Assembly (NCBI GenBank): GCA_031081675.1
Contig: JAVHLZ010000003.1
Coordinates: 60,784-124,783, forward strand
Reading direction: 5' to 3'
DNA length: 64,000 bases
Source: Armatimonadota bacterium
Lineage (GTDB): Bacteria > Sysuimicrobiota > Sysuimicrobiia > Sysuimicrobiales > Kaftiobacteriaceae
A program made the position numbers and the translations under genes. Numbering within the stretch: position 1 is the first letter of the stretch; every line of letters begins with the position of its first letter. Of this stretch, positions 53,191-61,116 are shown in pieces. The notes under the pieces were generated by a model. It had not been told where the DNA came from. It did not search any database and saw only the letters and a program-made list of their open reading frames with translations.

Positions 53191-54081
53191 TCAGCGCATC
53201 ATCTGCAGCAGCGGACGGATGTCGGCTCCCTGCAGCTCTTCCGGCCAGATGGGCAGCCGGCCGTGGGCCTTCTTGGGGCGCGGGTGGCGGTACACCACCC
53301 CCAGCGGCAGCCGGCCCCGCCGGTCGAAGTCGTTGAGCAGCTCCCAGGCGGCCTGGAAGTCGGAGGGGTCGTGGCTGGCGGGAACGTCTTCCACCCGCTC
53401 CCGGTACCAGTCGTAGGTGTTGAACTTGTTGTAGGTCACGCAGGGCGAGAAGTCGTTGACCACCGCGAAGCCCGGGTGCTGCAGCGCCTGGGCGTAGATC
53501 TCCGCCGCGTGGCGCGGGTCCCCGGAGAACGACTGGGCCACGAAGGTGGCGCCGGCCGTGAGGGCCAGCCGCAGGGGCGCGAACGGCGGCGGCGCCTCCT
53601 CCGACCACTCCCGGATGTCCATGCCCCTTCCGTGGGTGGGCGAGTGCTGCCCCTTGGTCAGCCCGTACACCCCGTTGTCCATGATGATCAGGACCACGGC
53701 GGGATCCCGGCGGCAAACGTGCACGAAGTTCTCCACCCCGATGGCGAACGTGTCCCCGTCGCCGGCCAGGGCGATGACCGTGAGGCCGGGGTTGGCCATC
53801 TTGGCGCCCAGGGCGTAGGCCAGGGCCCCGCCGTGGGTGCCGTGGAAGCCGTTGCCATTGAGGTAGTTGCGGATCTGGCCCGAGCACCCGATGCCGCCGA
53901 TCAGGAGGACCTCGTACGGGGTCACCTCCAGCTTGGTCAGCGCCATCTTCAGGCCCGCCAGGACCCCGAAGTCCCCGCACCCCGGGCACCACTGGATCCG
54001 GTGGCGCGGGACCGCGTTCTCCTCCCACACCTTGGCGGAGATCTTCTGGGACACCCGGGACGGAGTGGTGGCGTCGGTCAT
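53191..54081 (-). CDS. 2-oxoacid:ferredoxin oxidoreductase, beta subunit
   Basis: A 296-residue subunit. Thiamine diphosphate site GDGDTFAIGVENF and NNG-type MDNGVYGLTKGQ. Cysteines CPGCGDFG, GCSGQ and SPCVTYN suit the 4Fe-4S cluster. Length and pattern fit the two-subunit enzymes known from Sulfolobus (about 305 residues) and are close to KorB. It oxidises a 2-oxoacid (pyruvate, 2-oxoglutarate or branched) to an acyl-CoA with reduction of ferredoxin. It lies 7 bases after the alpha gene. Confidence 0.92.
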   Translation of the reverse strand: MTDATTPSRVSQKISAKVWEENAVPRHRIQWCPGCGDFGVLAGLKMALTKLEVTPYEVLLIGGIGCSGQIRNYLNGNGFHGTHGGALAYALGAKMANPGLTVIALAGDGDTFAIGVENFVHVCRRDPAVVLIIMDNGVYGLTKGQHSPTHGRGMDIREWSEEAPPPFAPLRLALTAGATFVAQSFSGDPRHAAEIYAQALQHPGFAVVNDFSPCVTYNKFNTYDWYRERVEDVPASHDPSDFQAAWELLNDFDRRGRLPLGVVYRHPRPKKAHGRLPIWPEELQGADIRPLLQMMR

Positions 54082-54088
54082 GGCGCGC

Positions 54089-55969
54089 TCAGCCTCCTTC
54101 GGACACCTTCACGGGCGCCGGCGCCTCGGTGCCGATGCGCACGTGGCTCTCGCCGGTGTGCAGGATGTGCTCCACCCCGCCCACCACGTCGGCAGGGTAC
54201 AGCGGCAGGCCGTTGTACTTGACGACGCGCCGGACCGGCAGCAGGCAGCACGCCTGGATCACGTCGGCGAACTGCCCGGTGAAGTTCTGCTCCACCGCGA
54301 TCAGGACCGACGCCCGCTCCAGCACCGGCTTGGCCAGGGCCGCGGGGAAGGGCCACAAGTAGCTGAAGTGCACCACCGCCACCTCCACCCCCCGCTGGCG
54401 CAGCCGCTGCTGGGCCTCCAGCAGCACGGGCAGGGTGCTGCCCCACCCCACCAGGGCCGGCCGGCCGTCCACCGACCCCACCACCCGGGGCGGACGGGCG
54501 TCCTCCCGGAGGAAGGTCTCCATCTTGCGGGCGCGCTTTTCCATCATGGCCTTGCGCACGGCGGGGTCGGTGCTGACAAATCCGCGCTCGTCGTGCTCGG
54601 ACCCGCTGGCCTTCAGCACCCCGCCCACCGTCCCCGGGACCAGCCGGGGGGAGATGCCGGTGGGGGTGAGGGCGAACCGCCGGTAGGCCCCGTCCCGGCG
54701 CAGGTCGGCCTCGCGCACCAGGGTGGACCGGTCGATGGTGACCGGGTGCTGGGTGAAGACCGCCTCGGGCACGGTCTTGCGCCCCTCGGAGAGGTTGAGG
54801 TCGGTGAGGAAGAACACCGGGCACTGGTACTTGTCGGCCAGGTTGTGGGCCTCGATCATGAGCGTGTAGCACTCTTCCTGGGTCGCCGGGGCCAGGACGA
54901 TGCGCGGGATCTCGCCGTGGCCGCCGAAGATGGACAGGTACAGGTCGCCCTGCTCGCTCTTGGTGGGCATGCCGGTGGACGGCCCCGCCCGCTGGGTGTC
55001 CACGATCACCACGGGCACCTCGGTCATGCCGGCCACCCCGAACTCCTCCACCTTCAGGGACAGCCCCGGCCCCGAGGTCCCCACCATGGAGCGGACGCCG
55101 GCCAGGGCCGCGCCGATGGCGGCCCGGATCGACTCCCGCTCGTTCTGTCCCTGCAGGGCGCGCCCGCCGAAGCGGGGCAGGTGTTCCTCCATGAACTCCA
55201 GGATGGCCGACGCGGGTGTGATGGGATATCCGGCGTAGAAGCGGCACCCGGCGGCGATGGCCCCCAGGGACAGGGCCTCGTTGCCCGAGATCAGCACCCG
55301 GGGCTCCGCGGACGGGCGGGGCTGCAGGCGGTAGCCCGAGCCCGGCCAGCCCCGGGCGGCCAGAATGGACTCGACCACCTCCCGCCCGCGCCGGGCCGCC
55401 CGGAGGTTGAGGTCCACCACCTGCGCCCCTTTGCGGGCAAACCGCTCCTCCACCAGCTGGCGCAGCCACGTCCCGTCCTGGTCGAACTCGAGCACGCGGA
55501 ACAGGGCGCCCACCGCCACCATGTTCTTGACCACGTCCAGCTTGAGCTCGTCTCGGGCGATGGTGCGGGCCGGGACCGGGAACACCTTGATGCCGCGGCG
55601 CTCCAGCGGCTCCACCGGCACCTCACCGGTGCTGCTGTCGTACAGCAGCACGCCGCCGTCCACCAGGTATCGCCCGTGGCGGAGGATGGTGTCCCGGTTG
55701 GGCTGCTCCCGGGCGTCGGGATTGCTGTCGTAGTCCAGCGCCACCAGGATGTCCAGCCGGGGGTCTCCCCAGGAGACCGGCGGCTCCTCGGATACCACCA
55801 GGGGGTCGAACTGGTGAGCTCCGTAGATGGTTGACGCGTATCCGCGTTCCATGGCCAGGACATGCAGCCCCGCCCGGGTGAAGATGCGACCCAGGATGTC
55901 GGTGACGGTCACGACCCCGTCGCGCAGCTGCACGCCGCCGACCAGGATCTTCAGCCTGTTGACGGTCAC
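54089..55969 (-). CDS. 2-oxoacid:ferredoxin oxidoreductase, fused gamma-alpha subunit
   Basis: A 626-residue subunit. The gamma-type domain comes first (about 1-190, NRLKILVGGVQLRDGVVTVTDILGRIF). The alpha domain follows, with GNEALSLGAIAAGCRFYAGYPITPASAILEFM. The YPITP motif contacts the thiamine. TSGPGLSLKVEEFGVAGMTEVPVVIVDTQRAGPSTGMPT is typical. Substrate cannot be fixed from sequence; proximity to fatty acid and amino acid uptake genes suggests 2-oxoglutarate or branched-chain oxoacids. GTG 55969 has AAGGAG 9 bases upstream and shortens the open frame by 34 codons. No separate ferredoxin-like delta subunit is present. Confidence 0.91.
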   Translation of the reverse strand: MTVNRLKILVGGVQLRDGVVTVTDILGRIFTRAGLHVLAMERGYASTIYGAHQFDPLVVSEEPPVSWGDPRLDILVALDYDSNPDAREQPNRDTILRHGRYLVDGGVLLYDSSTGEVPVEPLERRGIKVFPVPARTIARDELKLDVVKNMVAVGALFRVLEFDQDGTWLRQLVEERFARKGAQVVDLNLRAARRGREVVESILAARGWPGSGYRLQPRPSAEPRVLISGNEALSLGAIAAGCRFYAGYPITPASAILEFMEEHLPRFGGRALQGQNERESIRAAIGAALAGVRSMVGTSGPGLSLKVEEFGVAGMTEVPVVIVDTQRAGPSTGMPTKSEQGDLYLSIFGGHGEIPRIVLAPATQEECYTLMIEAHNLADKYQCPVFFLTDLNLSEGRKTVPEAVFTQHPVTIDRSTLVREADLRRDGAYRRFALTPTGISPRLVPGTVGGVLKASGSEHDERGFVSTDPAVRKAMMEKRARKMETFLREDARPPRVVGSVDGRPALVGWGSTLPVLLEAQQRLRQRGVEVAVVHFSYLWPFPAALAKPVLERASVLIAVEQNFTGQFADVIQACCLLPVRRVVKYNGLPLYPADVVGGVEHILHTGESHVRIGTEAPAPVKVSEGG

Positions 55970-56196
55970 GCCAGCCGCTCCTTCCGCCCGCCCCGCGTCC
56001 CTGCGGACGATGCCTGACCGGGGGGTTATGAGGGACGGCGCAGGCCTCCGGGAACGTCCAGAGGCCCGCACGCCGTCGTGATGTTACACTGCATAGCGTA
56101 TCATACCACGCGCGACCCTTCCAGCCGCCCTCTCCGTCCCGGCCGTCCCGCGGCCAGCACAGGATCCTCCGCGGACGCGGGGAATTCCCGATACGC

Positions 56197-57177
56197 ATGG
56201 AGCTGCGGGAGCGCTACGAGGACGACCTGGCGCTGGTCCGGGGCGGCTGGGGCTGGGCCGGGGTGCTGGCGGGGCTTGGGGCGCTGGCCGTGCTGCCGGC
56301 CGTCCTGCCGGGATACGCGGTGTACACCGCGTCGCTGGTGGCCGTGCACGCCGTGGTGGCCCTGGGGCTGAACCTTCTGGTCGGGTACACCGGGCAGATC
56401 TCTCTCGGCCAGGCCGGCTTTGTGGCCGTGGGCGCCTACGCCACCGTCCTGCTGACCGTCCGGGCCCACCTGCCCTGGCCTCTGGCCCTGGCCGCGGGAG
56501 GGGCGGCGGCGGCCGCCTTCGGCGTCCTGGTCGGCGTCCCGGCCCTCCGCCTGTCGGGACCGTACCTGACCGTGGCCACCCTGGGGTTCGGCATCGCCGT
56601 CCACCAGGTCCTGACCAACTGGGAAGGGCTGTCCGGCGGGCGCACCGGCCTGTTCGTCCCTCCCCTGAGCCTGGGTCCCCGGCAGCTGACATCCACCGAC
56701 CTCTACTACCTGTCGGCGGGCGTGGCCGTGCTGCTGACGTGGATGGCCTACAACCTCACCCGCTCCCACGTGGGCCGGGCGTGGATGGCCATCCGGGACA
56801 GCGACATCGCCGCCGAGGCCATGGGCGTCGACCTGCCGATCTACAAGACCCTGGCGTTCGCCGTGTGCGCGCTGTACGCCGGCATCGGGGGTGGCCTGCT
56901 GGCCCTGCTGCTGGGCTACCTGGAACCTCAACTGTTCACCCTGTACGACTCCATCTACTACTTCAGCATGATCGTGGTGGGCGGGCTGGGGACGATCCCG
57001 GGCAGCGCGCTGGGGGCGGCGCTGTTGACGGTGTTGCCTCGCCAGCTGGCCGGCCTGCGGGCCTGGCTGCCGGTGTTGTACGGCGGGGTGATCGTCCTGG
57101 TGATGGCGGTGGAGCCCCTGGGCCTGTACGGCCGGTGGCTGCGTATCCGCCGGTGGTGGTCCACGTGGCCGCTCTGA
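56197..57177 (+). CDS. livM: Branched-chain amino acid ABC transporter, permease LivM
   Basis: A 326-residue membrane protein with 8-9 segments. Typical LivM sequence LNLLVGYTGQISLGQAGFVAVGAY, ALRLSGPYLTVATLGFG, GRAWMAIRDSDIAAEAMGVDL (the EAA-like loop contacting the ATPase) and MIVVGGLGTIPGSALGAALL. Together with LivH it forms the membrane channel. It is divergent from the oxidoreductase genes across a 227-base gap; no strong promoter was recognised there. Confidence 0.93.
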   Translation: MELRERYEDDLALVRGGWGWAGVLAGLGALAVLPAVLPGYAVYTASLVAVHAVVALGLNLLVGYTGQISLGQAGFVAVGAYATVLLTVRAHLPWPLALAAGGAAAAAFGVLVGVPALRLSGPYLTVATLGFGIAVHQVLTNWEGLSGGRTGLFVPPLSLGPRQLTSTDLYYLSAGVAVLLTWMAYNLTRSHVGRAWMAIRDSDIAAEAMGVDLPIYKTLAFAVCALYAGIGGGLLALLLGYLEPQLFTLYDSIYYFSMIVVGGLGTIPGSALGAALLTVLPRQLAGLRAWLPVLYGGVIVLVMAVEPLGLYGRWLRIRRWWSTWPL

Positions 57178-57183
57178 GGGAAT

Positions 57184-57288
57184 CTACGCGATCTGCGCAA
57201 TCTGCGCGACCTTCGCAATCTGACGGAACTTTCTCAATCTGATTGCCGAGGGATTGCGTAGATCGCGTCGATTGCGCAGATTGAGAAA
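57184..57288. repeat. 9-bp minisatellite in inverted arrangement between livM and livH
   Basis: From 57184 five consecutive 9-mers resemble CTGCGCAAT. From 57250 similar units return in reverse complement. The arms TTTCTCAATCTG (57230-57241) and CAGATTGAGAAA (57277-57288) match perfectly over 12 bases. The whole can fold as a long imperfect hairpin. It takes up most of the 132-base gap. The composition is more AT-rich than the neighbours. Confidence 0.7.
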
Positions 57289-57309
57289 ACCGCGCGCCGG
57301 TTCAGACAC

Positions 57310-58185
57310 ATGTGGACGTTTCTCCAGTACCTGACCGTGGGGCTGGCCGCCGGCAGCCTGTACGCCCTGGTGGCCCTGGGCATCGTGCTGCTGTACCGCA
57401 CCTCCCGGGTGCTGAACTTCGCCCACGGCGATCTGGCCACGTTCGCCACCTTCATCGCCTTTACCCTGCTGTCTGCGGGCCAGCCGTTCGGCGTAGCCGC
57501 CCTGACTGCGGGGATCGCTGCCGCGGCCCTGGGAGCGGGCCTGTACTACGGGATCCTCCGGCCGGCGCGGGACACCACCTTGCTGGGCCAGGTGGTGATC
57601 ACCCTCGGATGCGCCCTGGTCCTCAACGGGCTGGCCACGCGCCTGTGGGGCGCCGACACCAAGGTGTTCCCGTTTCCCCTCTCCGACACCCGGGTGTACC
57701 GCCTGGGTCAGGTGGTGGTCAGCCAGATCAGCGCCGTCAGCGCCGCCGCCAGCCTGGTCCTGATGGGGATGCTGTACCTGCTGGTGCAGCGCACCCGATG
57801 GGGGCTGGCCGTCCGGGCGGTCTCCCAGAACCTGCCCGCCGCCCAGGTCCTGGGCATTCCCGCCCGCCGGCTGCTGGCGGCCACCTGGGCGCTGTCGGCT
57901 GTCCTGGGAGCGGCGGCGGGGCTGCTGCTGGCACCGGCCCTGCTGCTGGACCCGTTCCTCATGCTCGATCCGTTCCTCAAGGGGTTTGCGGCGGCGGTCC
58001 TGGGCGGGATGGACAGCCCGCCGGGGGCGGTGGCGGGCGGTCTGACGCTGGGGGTGGTCGAGGCGCTCTTCGGCGGGTATGTGTCGGTGCGCTTTCGGAC
58101 CACCCTGGCGTTTGCCATCATCGTGGCGGTCCTCGTCGTCCGCCCCCAGGGCCTCCTGGGGCGGGAGTTCCGCCGCCGGGCCTGA
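57310..58185 (+). CDS. livH: Branched-chain amino acid ABC transporter, permease LivH
   Basis: A 291-residue permease with about 8 segments. LTVGLAAGSLYALVALGIVLLYRTSRVLNFAHGDLA is the standard LivH opening. RAVSQNLPAAQVLGIPARRLL is the ATPase-contact loop. The order livM-livH is reversed from the usual livH-livM. No good ribosome binding site is seen before ATG 57310. Confidence 0.93.
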   Translation: MWTFLQYLTVGLAAGSLYALVALGIVLLYRTSRVLNFAHGDLATFATFIAFTLLSAGQPFGVAALTAGIAAAALGAGLYYGILRPARDTTLLGQVVITLGCALVLNGLATRLWGADTKVFPFPLSDTRVYRLGQVVVSQISAVSAAASLVLMGMLYLLVQRTRWGLAVRAVSQNLPAAQVLGIPARRLLAATWALSAVLGAAAGLLLAPALLLDPFLMLDPFLKGFAAAVLGGMDSPPGAVAGGLTLGVVEALFGGYVSVRFRTTLAFAIIVAVLVVRPQGLLGREFRRRA

Positions 58186-58273
58186 CCTCCCCGTACGGAC
58201 CTGACGGCAGGGACCGGGCGGGGAAGGGGGTAATGGGTGAGTCGGCAACTACCAGGGAGCGAGGGAGGGTGCC

Positions 58274-59458
58274 ATGGGGAGGAGAGCGCTGAGGGCAGGG
58301 GTAGTGCTGCTGGCGGTTCTGGCCGTCGGCGCCGGGCCGGCGGTGACCCAGGAGCGGGGCGTCACCCCCACCGAGGTCGTCATCGGCACGTCGCAGCCGC
58401 TGTCGGGACCGGCGGCGTTCTGGGGCGTCCCCGTCACCGGAGGGATGGAGGCGTATCTGCGCCTGGTCAACGACGCCGGAGGCATCCACGGGCGCCGCAT
58501 CCGGCTGGTGGCGCTGGATGACTCCTACCTGCCGCCCCGGGCCGTCGCCAACGTCCGGGAGCTGGTGGAGCGCCACGGGGTCTTCGCCATCGTGGGGCTG
58601 CTGGGATCGGCCAACGCCTTCGCCGTGCGGGACTACCTGGTCCAGCAGGGCGTCATCTGGATCAACCCGCTGGCCGACGCCACCATCTGGGCGGGATTCC
58701 GCGGCACGCGGTACCTGTTCGTCACCTACGTGAGCTACGTGGACGAGGGCCGTCTGCTGACTGAATACGTGGCCAAGAGCCTGGGCAAGAAGGCGTTCGC
58801 GGTCTTCTACCAGAACGACCTGTTCGGCCAGAAGGGATTGCTGGGCGTCAAGCGCGGGGCCGCCGCCACCGGCGCCCGGGTGGTGGCGACGGTCCCCTAC
58901 GAGCTGACCGACCGGGACTTCAGCGGGCACGCGCTGCGGCTGCGCCAGTCGGGCGCCGACGCGGTGGTGATCTACGCCAACCCCACCGCTGGCGCCCTGG
59001 TGGTCCGGGAGATGGCCAAGATCGGCTACCAGCCCCAGCTGGCGGCCACCTCCGCCCTGGCCGACCCGGCCATGTTCGCCCTGGCCGGCGAGACGTGGAA
59101 CAATGTCATCCTGGCCGCCTACTTCCCCCTGCCGGGCACCGACCGCAAGGTGGATGAGGTGCTGGCCAACATCACCCGGATCAACCCCGCCCTGGCCCGC
59201 AACCCGTTCAACGCCGTGGGGGGCGTCTCGTTCATCGAGCCCTTCCTGGAAGGGCTGCGCCGGGCCGGGCCGACCCTCACCCGGGAAAGTTTCGTGGCGG
59301 CCATGGAGACCATCCGCAACTGGGACGGCGAGGTGGTGCGGGGCGTGACCTTCGGTCCCGGCCGCCGCCACGGCGTGACCCGCATCTACATCATCCGGTC
59401 CGAAGCCGGTCAGTACCGGCGCCTGACGCCGGATATCGAATACCCGCCGGGCTTCTGA
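58274..59458 (+). CDS. livK: Branched-chain amino acid ABC transporter, substrate-binding protein
   Basis: A 394-residue secreted periplasmic-binding-fold protein. Signal peptide (MGRRALRAGVVLLAVLAVGAG, cleavage about residue 25), then EVVIGTSQPLSGPAAFWGVPVTGGMEAYLRLVNDAGGIHGRRI, characteristic of Leu/Ile/Val-binding proteins. There is no cysteine at the signal end (or elsewhere), so it is not a lipoprotein. That argues for a periplasm and so for an outer membrane. GGAGGG lies 5 bases before the ATG. The natural ligand could be amino acids, amides or urea. Confidence 0.9.
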   Translation: MGRRALRAGVVLLAVLAVGAGPAVTQERGVTPTEVVIGTSQPLSGPAAFWGVPVTGGMEAYLRLVNDAGGIHGRRIRLVALDDSYLPPRAVANVRELVERHGVFAIVGLLGSANAFAVRDYLVQQGVIWINPLADATIWAGFRGTRYLFVTYVSYVDEGRLLTEYVAKSLGKKAFAVFYQNDLFGQKGLLGVKRGAAATGARVVATVPYELTDRDFSGHALRLRQSGADAVVIYANPTAGALVVREMAKIGYQPQLAATSALADPAMFALAGETWNNVILAAYFPLPGTDRKVDEVLANITRINPALARNPFNAVGGVSFIEPFLEGLRRAGPTLTRESFVAAMETIRNWDGEVVRGVTFGPGRRHGVTRIYIIRSEAGQYRRLTPDIEYPPGF

Positions 59459-59532
59459 CCGGAGGGGGTGACCGAGAGATCGCCCGGGAACCGTCGTCGG
59501 TCAGCCCGTGGGCGCCGGGGCCGGCGGAGCCG

Positions 59533-60294
59533 TTGCTGGACGTCCGGGGCGTGGGGATCGCCTTCGGCGGAGTGGTGGCCCTCGCCGACGTGGACCTGCA
59601 GGTGCCGGCCGGCAGCCTGATCTCGGTCATCGGGCCCAACGGGGCCGGCAAGACCACCCTGTTCAACTGCATCTGCGGCCAGTACCGGCCCGACCGCGGG
59701 CGTATCCGCTTTGCCGGGGTGGACCTGGTGGGCCGCCGGCCCGACCGGATCGCGCGGCTGGGCATCGCCCGCACCTTCCAGAACGTGGAGCTGTTTGCGC
59801 GGATGACGGTCCTGGACAACCTCCTGCTGGGCCGCCACCGCCACGTGCGGGCGGGGCTGCTGGACGCCGCGCTGGCGACCCCGGCCTGGCGGCGGGAGGA
59901 GGTCCGCCACCGGGAGCGGGTGGAACGGGTGCTGGACTTTCTGGACCTGCAGGCGGTGCGGGACCGCCGGGTGGGCGACCTGCCTCCGGGCCGCCAGCGC
60001 CTGGTGGAGCTGGGGCGGGCGCTGGCCAGCGAGCCCCGGCTGCTGCTGCTGGACGAACCGTCGGCGGGCATGACCGCCGACGAGAAGGCGGACCTGGTGT
60101 TCCGGATCCGCGACATCCGCGACGAGATGGGCATCACCGTCATCCTGGTGGAGCACGACCTGCGCCTGGTGATGGGCATCTCCGACTGGATCGCCGTCCT
60201 CGACCACGGCGTCAAGATCGCCGAGGGGCGCCCGGCGGACGTGCAGGCCCACCCCGAGGTGATCCGGGCGTACCTGGGCACGGGCGCGGCGTGA
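59533..60294 (+). CDS. livG: Branched-chain amino acid ABC transporter, ATP-binding protein LivG
   Basis: A 253-residue ATPase. Walker A GPNGAGKTTLFNCICGQY, LivG-specific ARTFQNVELFARMTVLDNLLLGRHRH, signature replaced by LPPGRQRLVELGRAL (the first half of the LSGGQ motif is degenerate, LPPGRQ), Walker B LLLLDEPSAGM, and H-loop VEHDLRLVM. The in-frame start is a TTG at 59533. The family usually begins a few residues earlier, so the true start may be a rare codon further upstream. Confidence 0.88.
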   Translation: MLDVRGVGIAFGGVVALADVDLQVPAGSLISVIGPNGAGKTTLFNCICGQYRPDRGRIRFAGVDLVGRRPDRIARLGIARTFQNVELFARMTVLDNLLLGRHRHVRAGLLDAALATPAWRREEVRHRERVERVLDFLDLQAVRDRRVGDLPPGRQRLVELGRALASEPRLLLLDEPSAGMTADEKADLVFRIRDIRDEMGITVILVEHDLRLVMGISDWIAVLDHGVKIAEGRPADVQAHPEVIRAYLGTGAA

Positions 60295-60336
60295 GGTGGG
60301 CTCCCGGGACGGCGTGACGCCATCGTCGGAACGCGC

Positions 60337-61110
60337 GTGGAACCTCTGCTGCGGGTGTCCAACGTCGAAACTGCCTACTACGGGCGCCTGACGGTGCTGC
60401 GGGGCGTGTCCCTGGCCGTGCCGCCGGGGCAGATCGTGGCGATCCTCGGCGGCAACGGCGCGGGCAAGACCACCCTGCTGCGCACCATCAGCGGCCTCAT
60501 CCCCGGCCAGCCGGCCAAAGGACAGATCGAGTTCGACGGGCGGCGGATCACCGGGTGGGAACCCGAAGAGATCGCCCGCCTGGGGATCGGCCACGTCCCG
60601 GAGGGGCGGGGCCTGTTCCCCGAACTCACCGTGGAGGAGAACCTCCTGCTCGGCGGGTGGATCCGTCCCCGGACAGACCGCGCCCGGTGGGAGAGGGTCC
60701 TGGCGCTGTTTCCGGCGCTGGCCGACCGCCGCCGCCAGCTGGCCGGCACCCTGTCGGGTGGGGAGCAGCAGATGCTGGCCATCGCCCGGGCGCTGCTGAT
60801 GCAGCCCCGGCTGCTGATGCTGGACGAGCCGTCGCTGGGGCTGGCCCCCCTGGTGGTCCGGGAGGTGTTCGTGGCCATCGAGGCCATCAACCGGGACGGG
60901 ATGACCATCCTGCTGGTCGAGCAGAACGCCCGCATGGCCCTGGAGGTCGCCCACTACGGCTACGTGCTGGAGGGCGGGCGGGTGGTCCTGGAGGGCCCGG
61001 CCGACGACCTGCGGGAGAACCCCAACGTGCAGGAGCTGTACCTGGGGATCTCGCGGGAGGAGTCGGTCAAGGGCTACCGCCGGTACAAGGTCCGGCGGCG
61101 GTGGGCCTGA
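60337..61110 (+). CDS. livF: Branched-chain amino acid ABC transporter, ATP-binding protein LivF
   Basis: A 257-residue ATPase with Walker A GGNGAGKTTLLRTISGLI, VPEGRGLFPELTVEENLLLG, signature LSGGEQQMLAIARAL, Walker B LLMLDEPSLGLAPL and VEQNARMALEVA, all typical of LivF. A 20-residue arginine/lysine-rich tail (GYRRYKVRRRWA) extends the usual C-terminus. GTG start at 60337, last gene of the cluster, 6 bases from the convergent ligase gene. Confidence 0.93.
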   Translation: MEPLLRVSNVETAYYGRLTVLRGVSLAVPPGQIVAILGGNGAGKTTLLRTISGLIPGQPAKGQIEFDGRRITGWEPEEIARLGIGHVPEGRGLFPELTVEENLLLGGWIRPRTDRARWERVLALFPALADRRRQLAGTLSGGEQQMLAIARALLMQPRLLMLDEPSLGLAPLVVREVFVAIEAINRDGMTILLVEQNARMALEVAHYGYVLEGGRVVLEGPADDLRENPNVQELYLGISREESVKGYRRYKVRRRWA

Positions 61111-61116
61111 CGGCCG

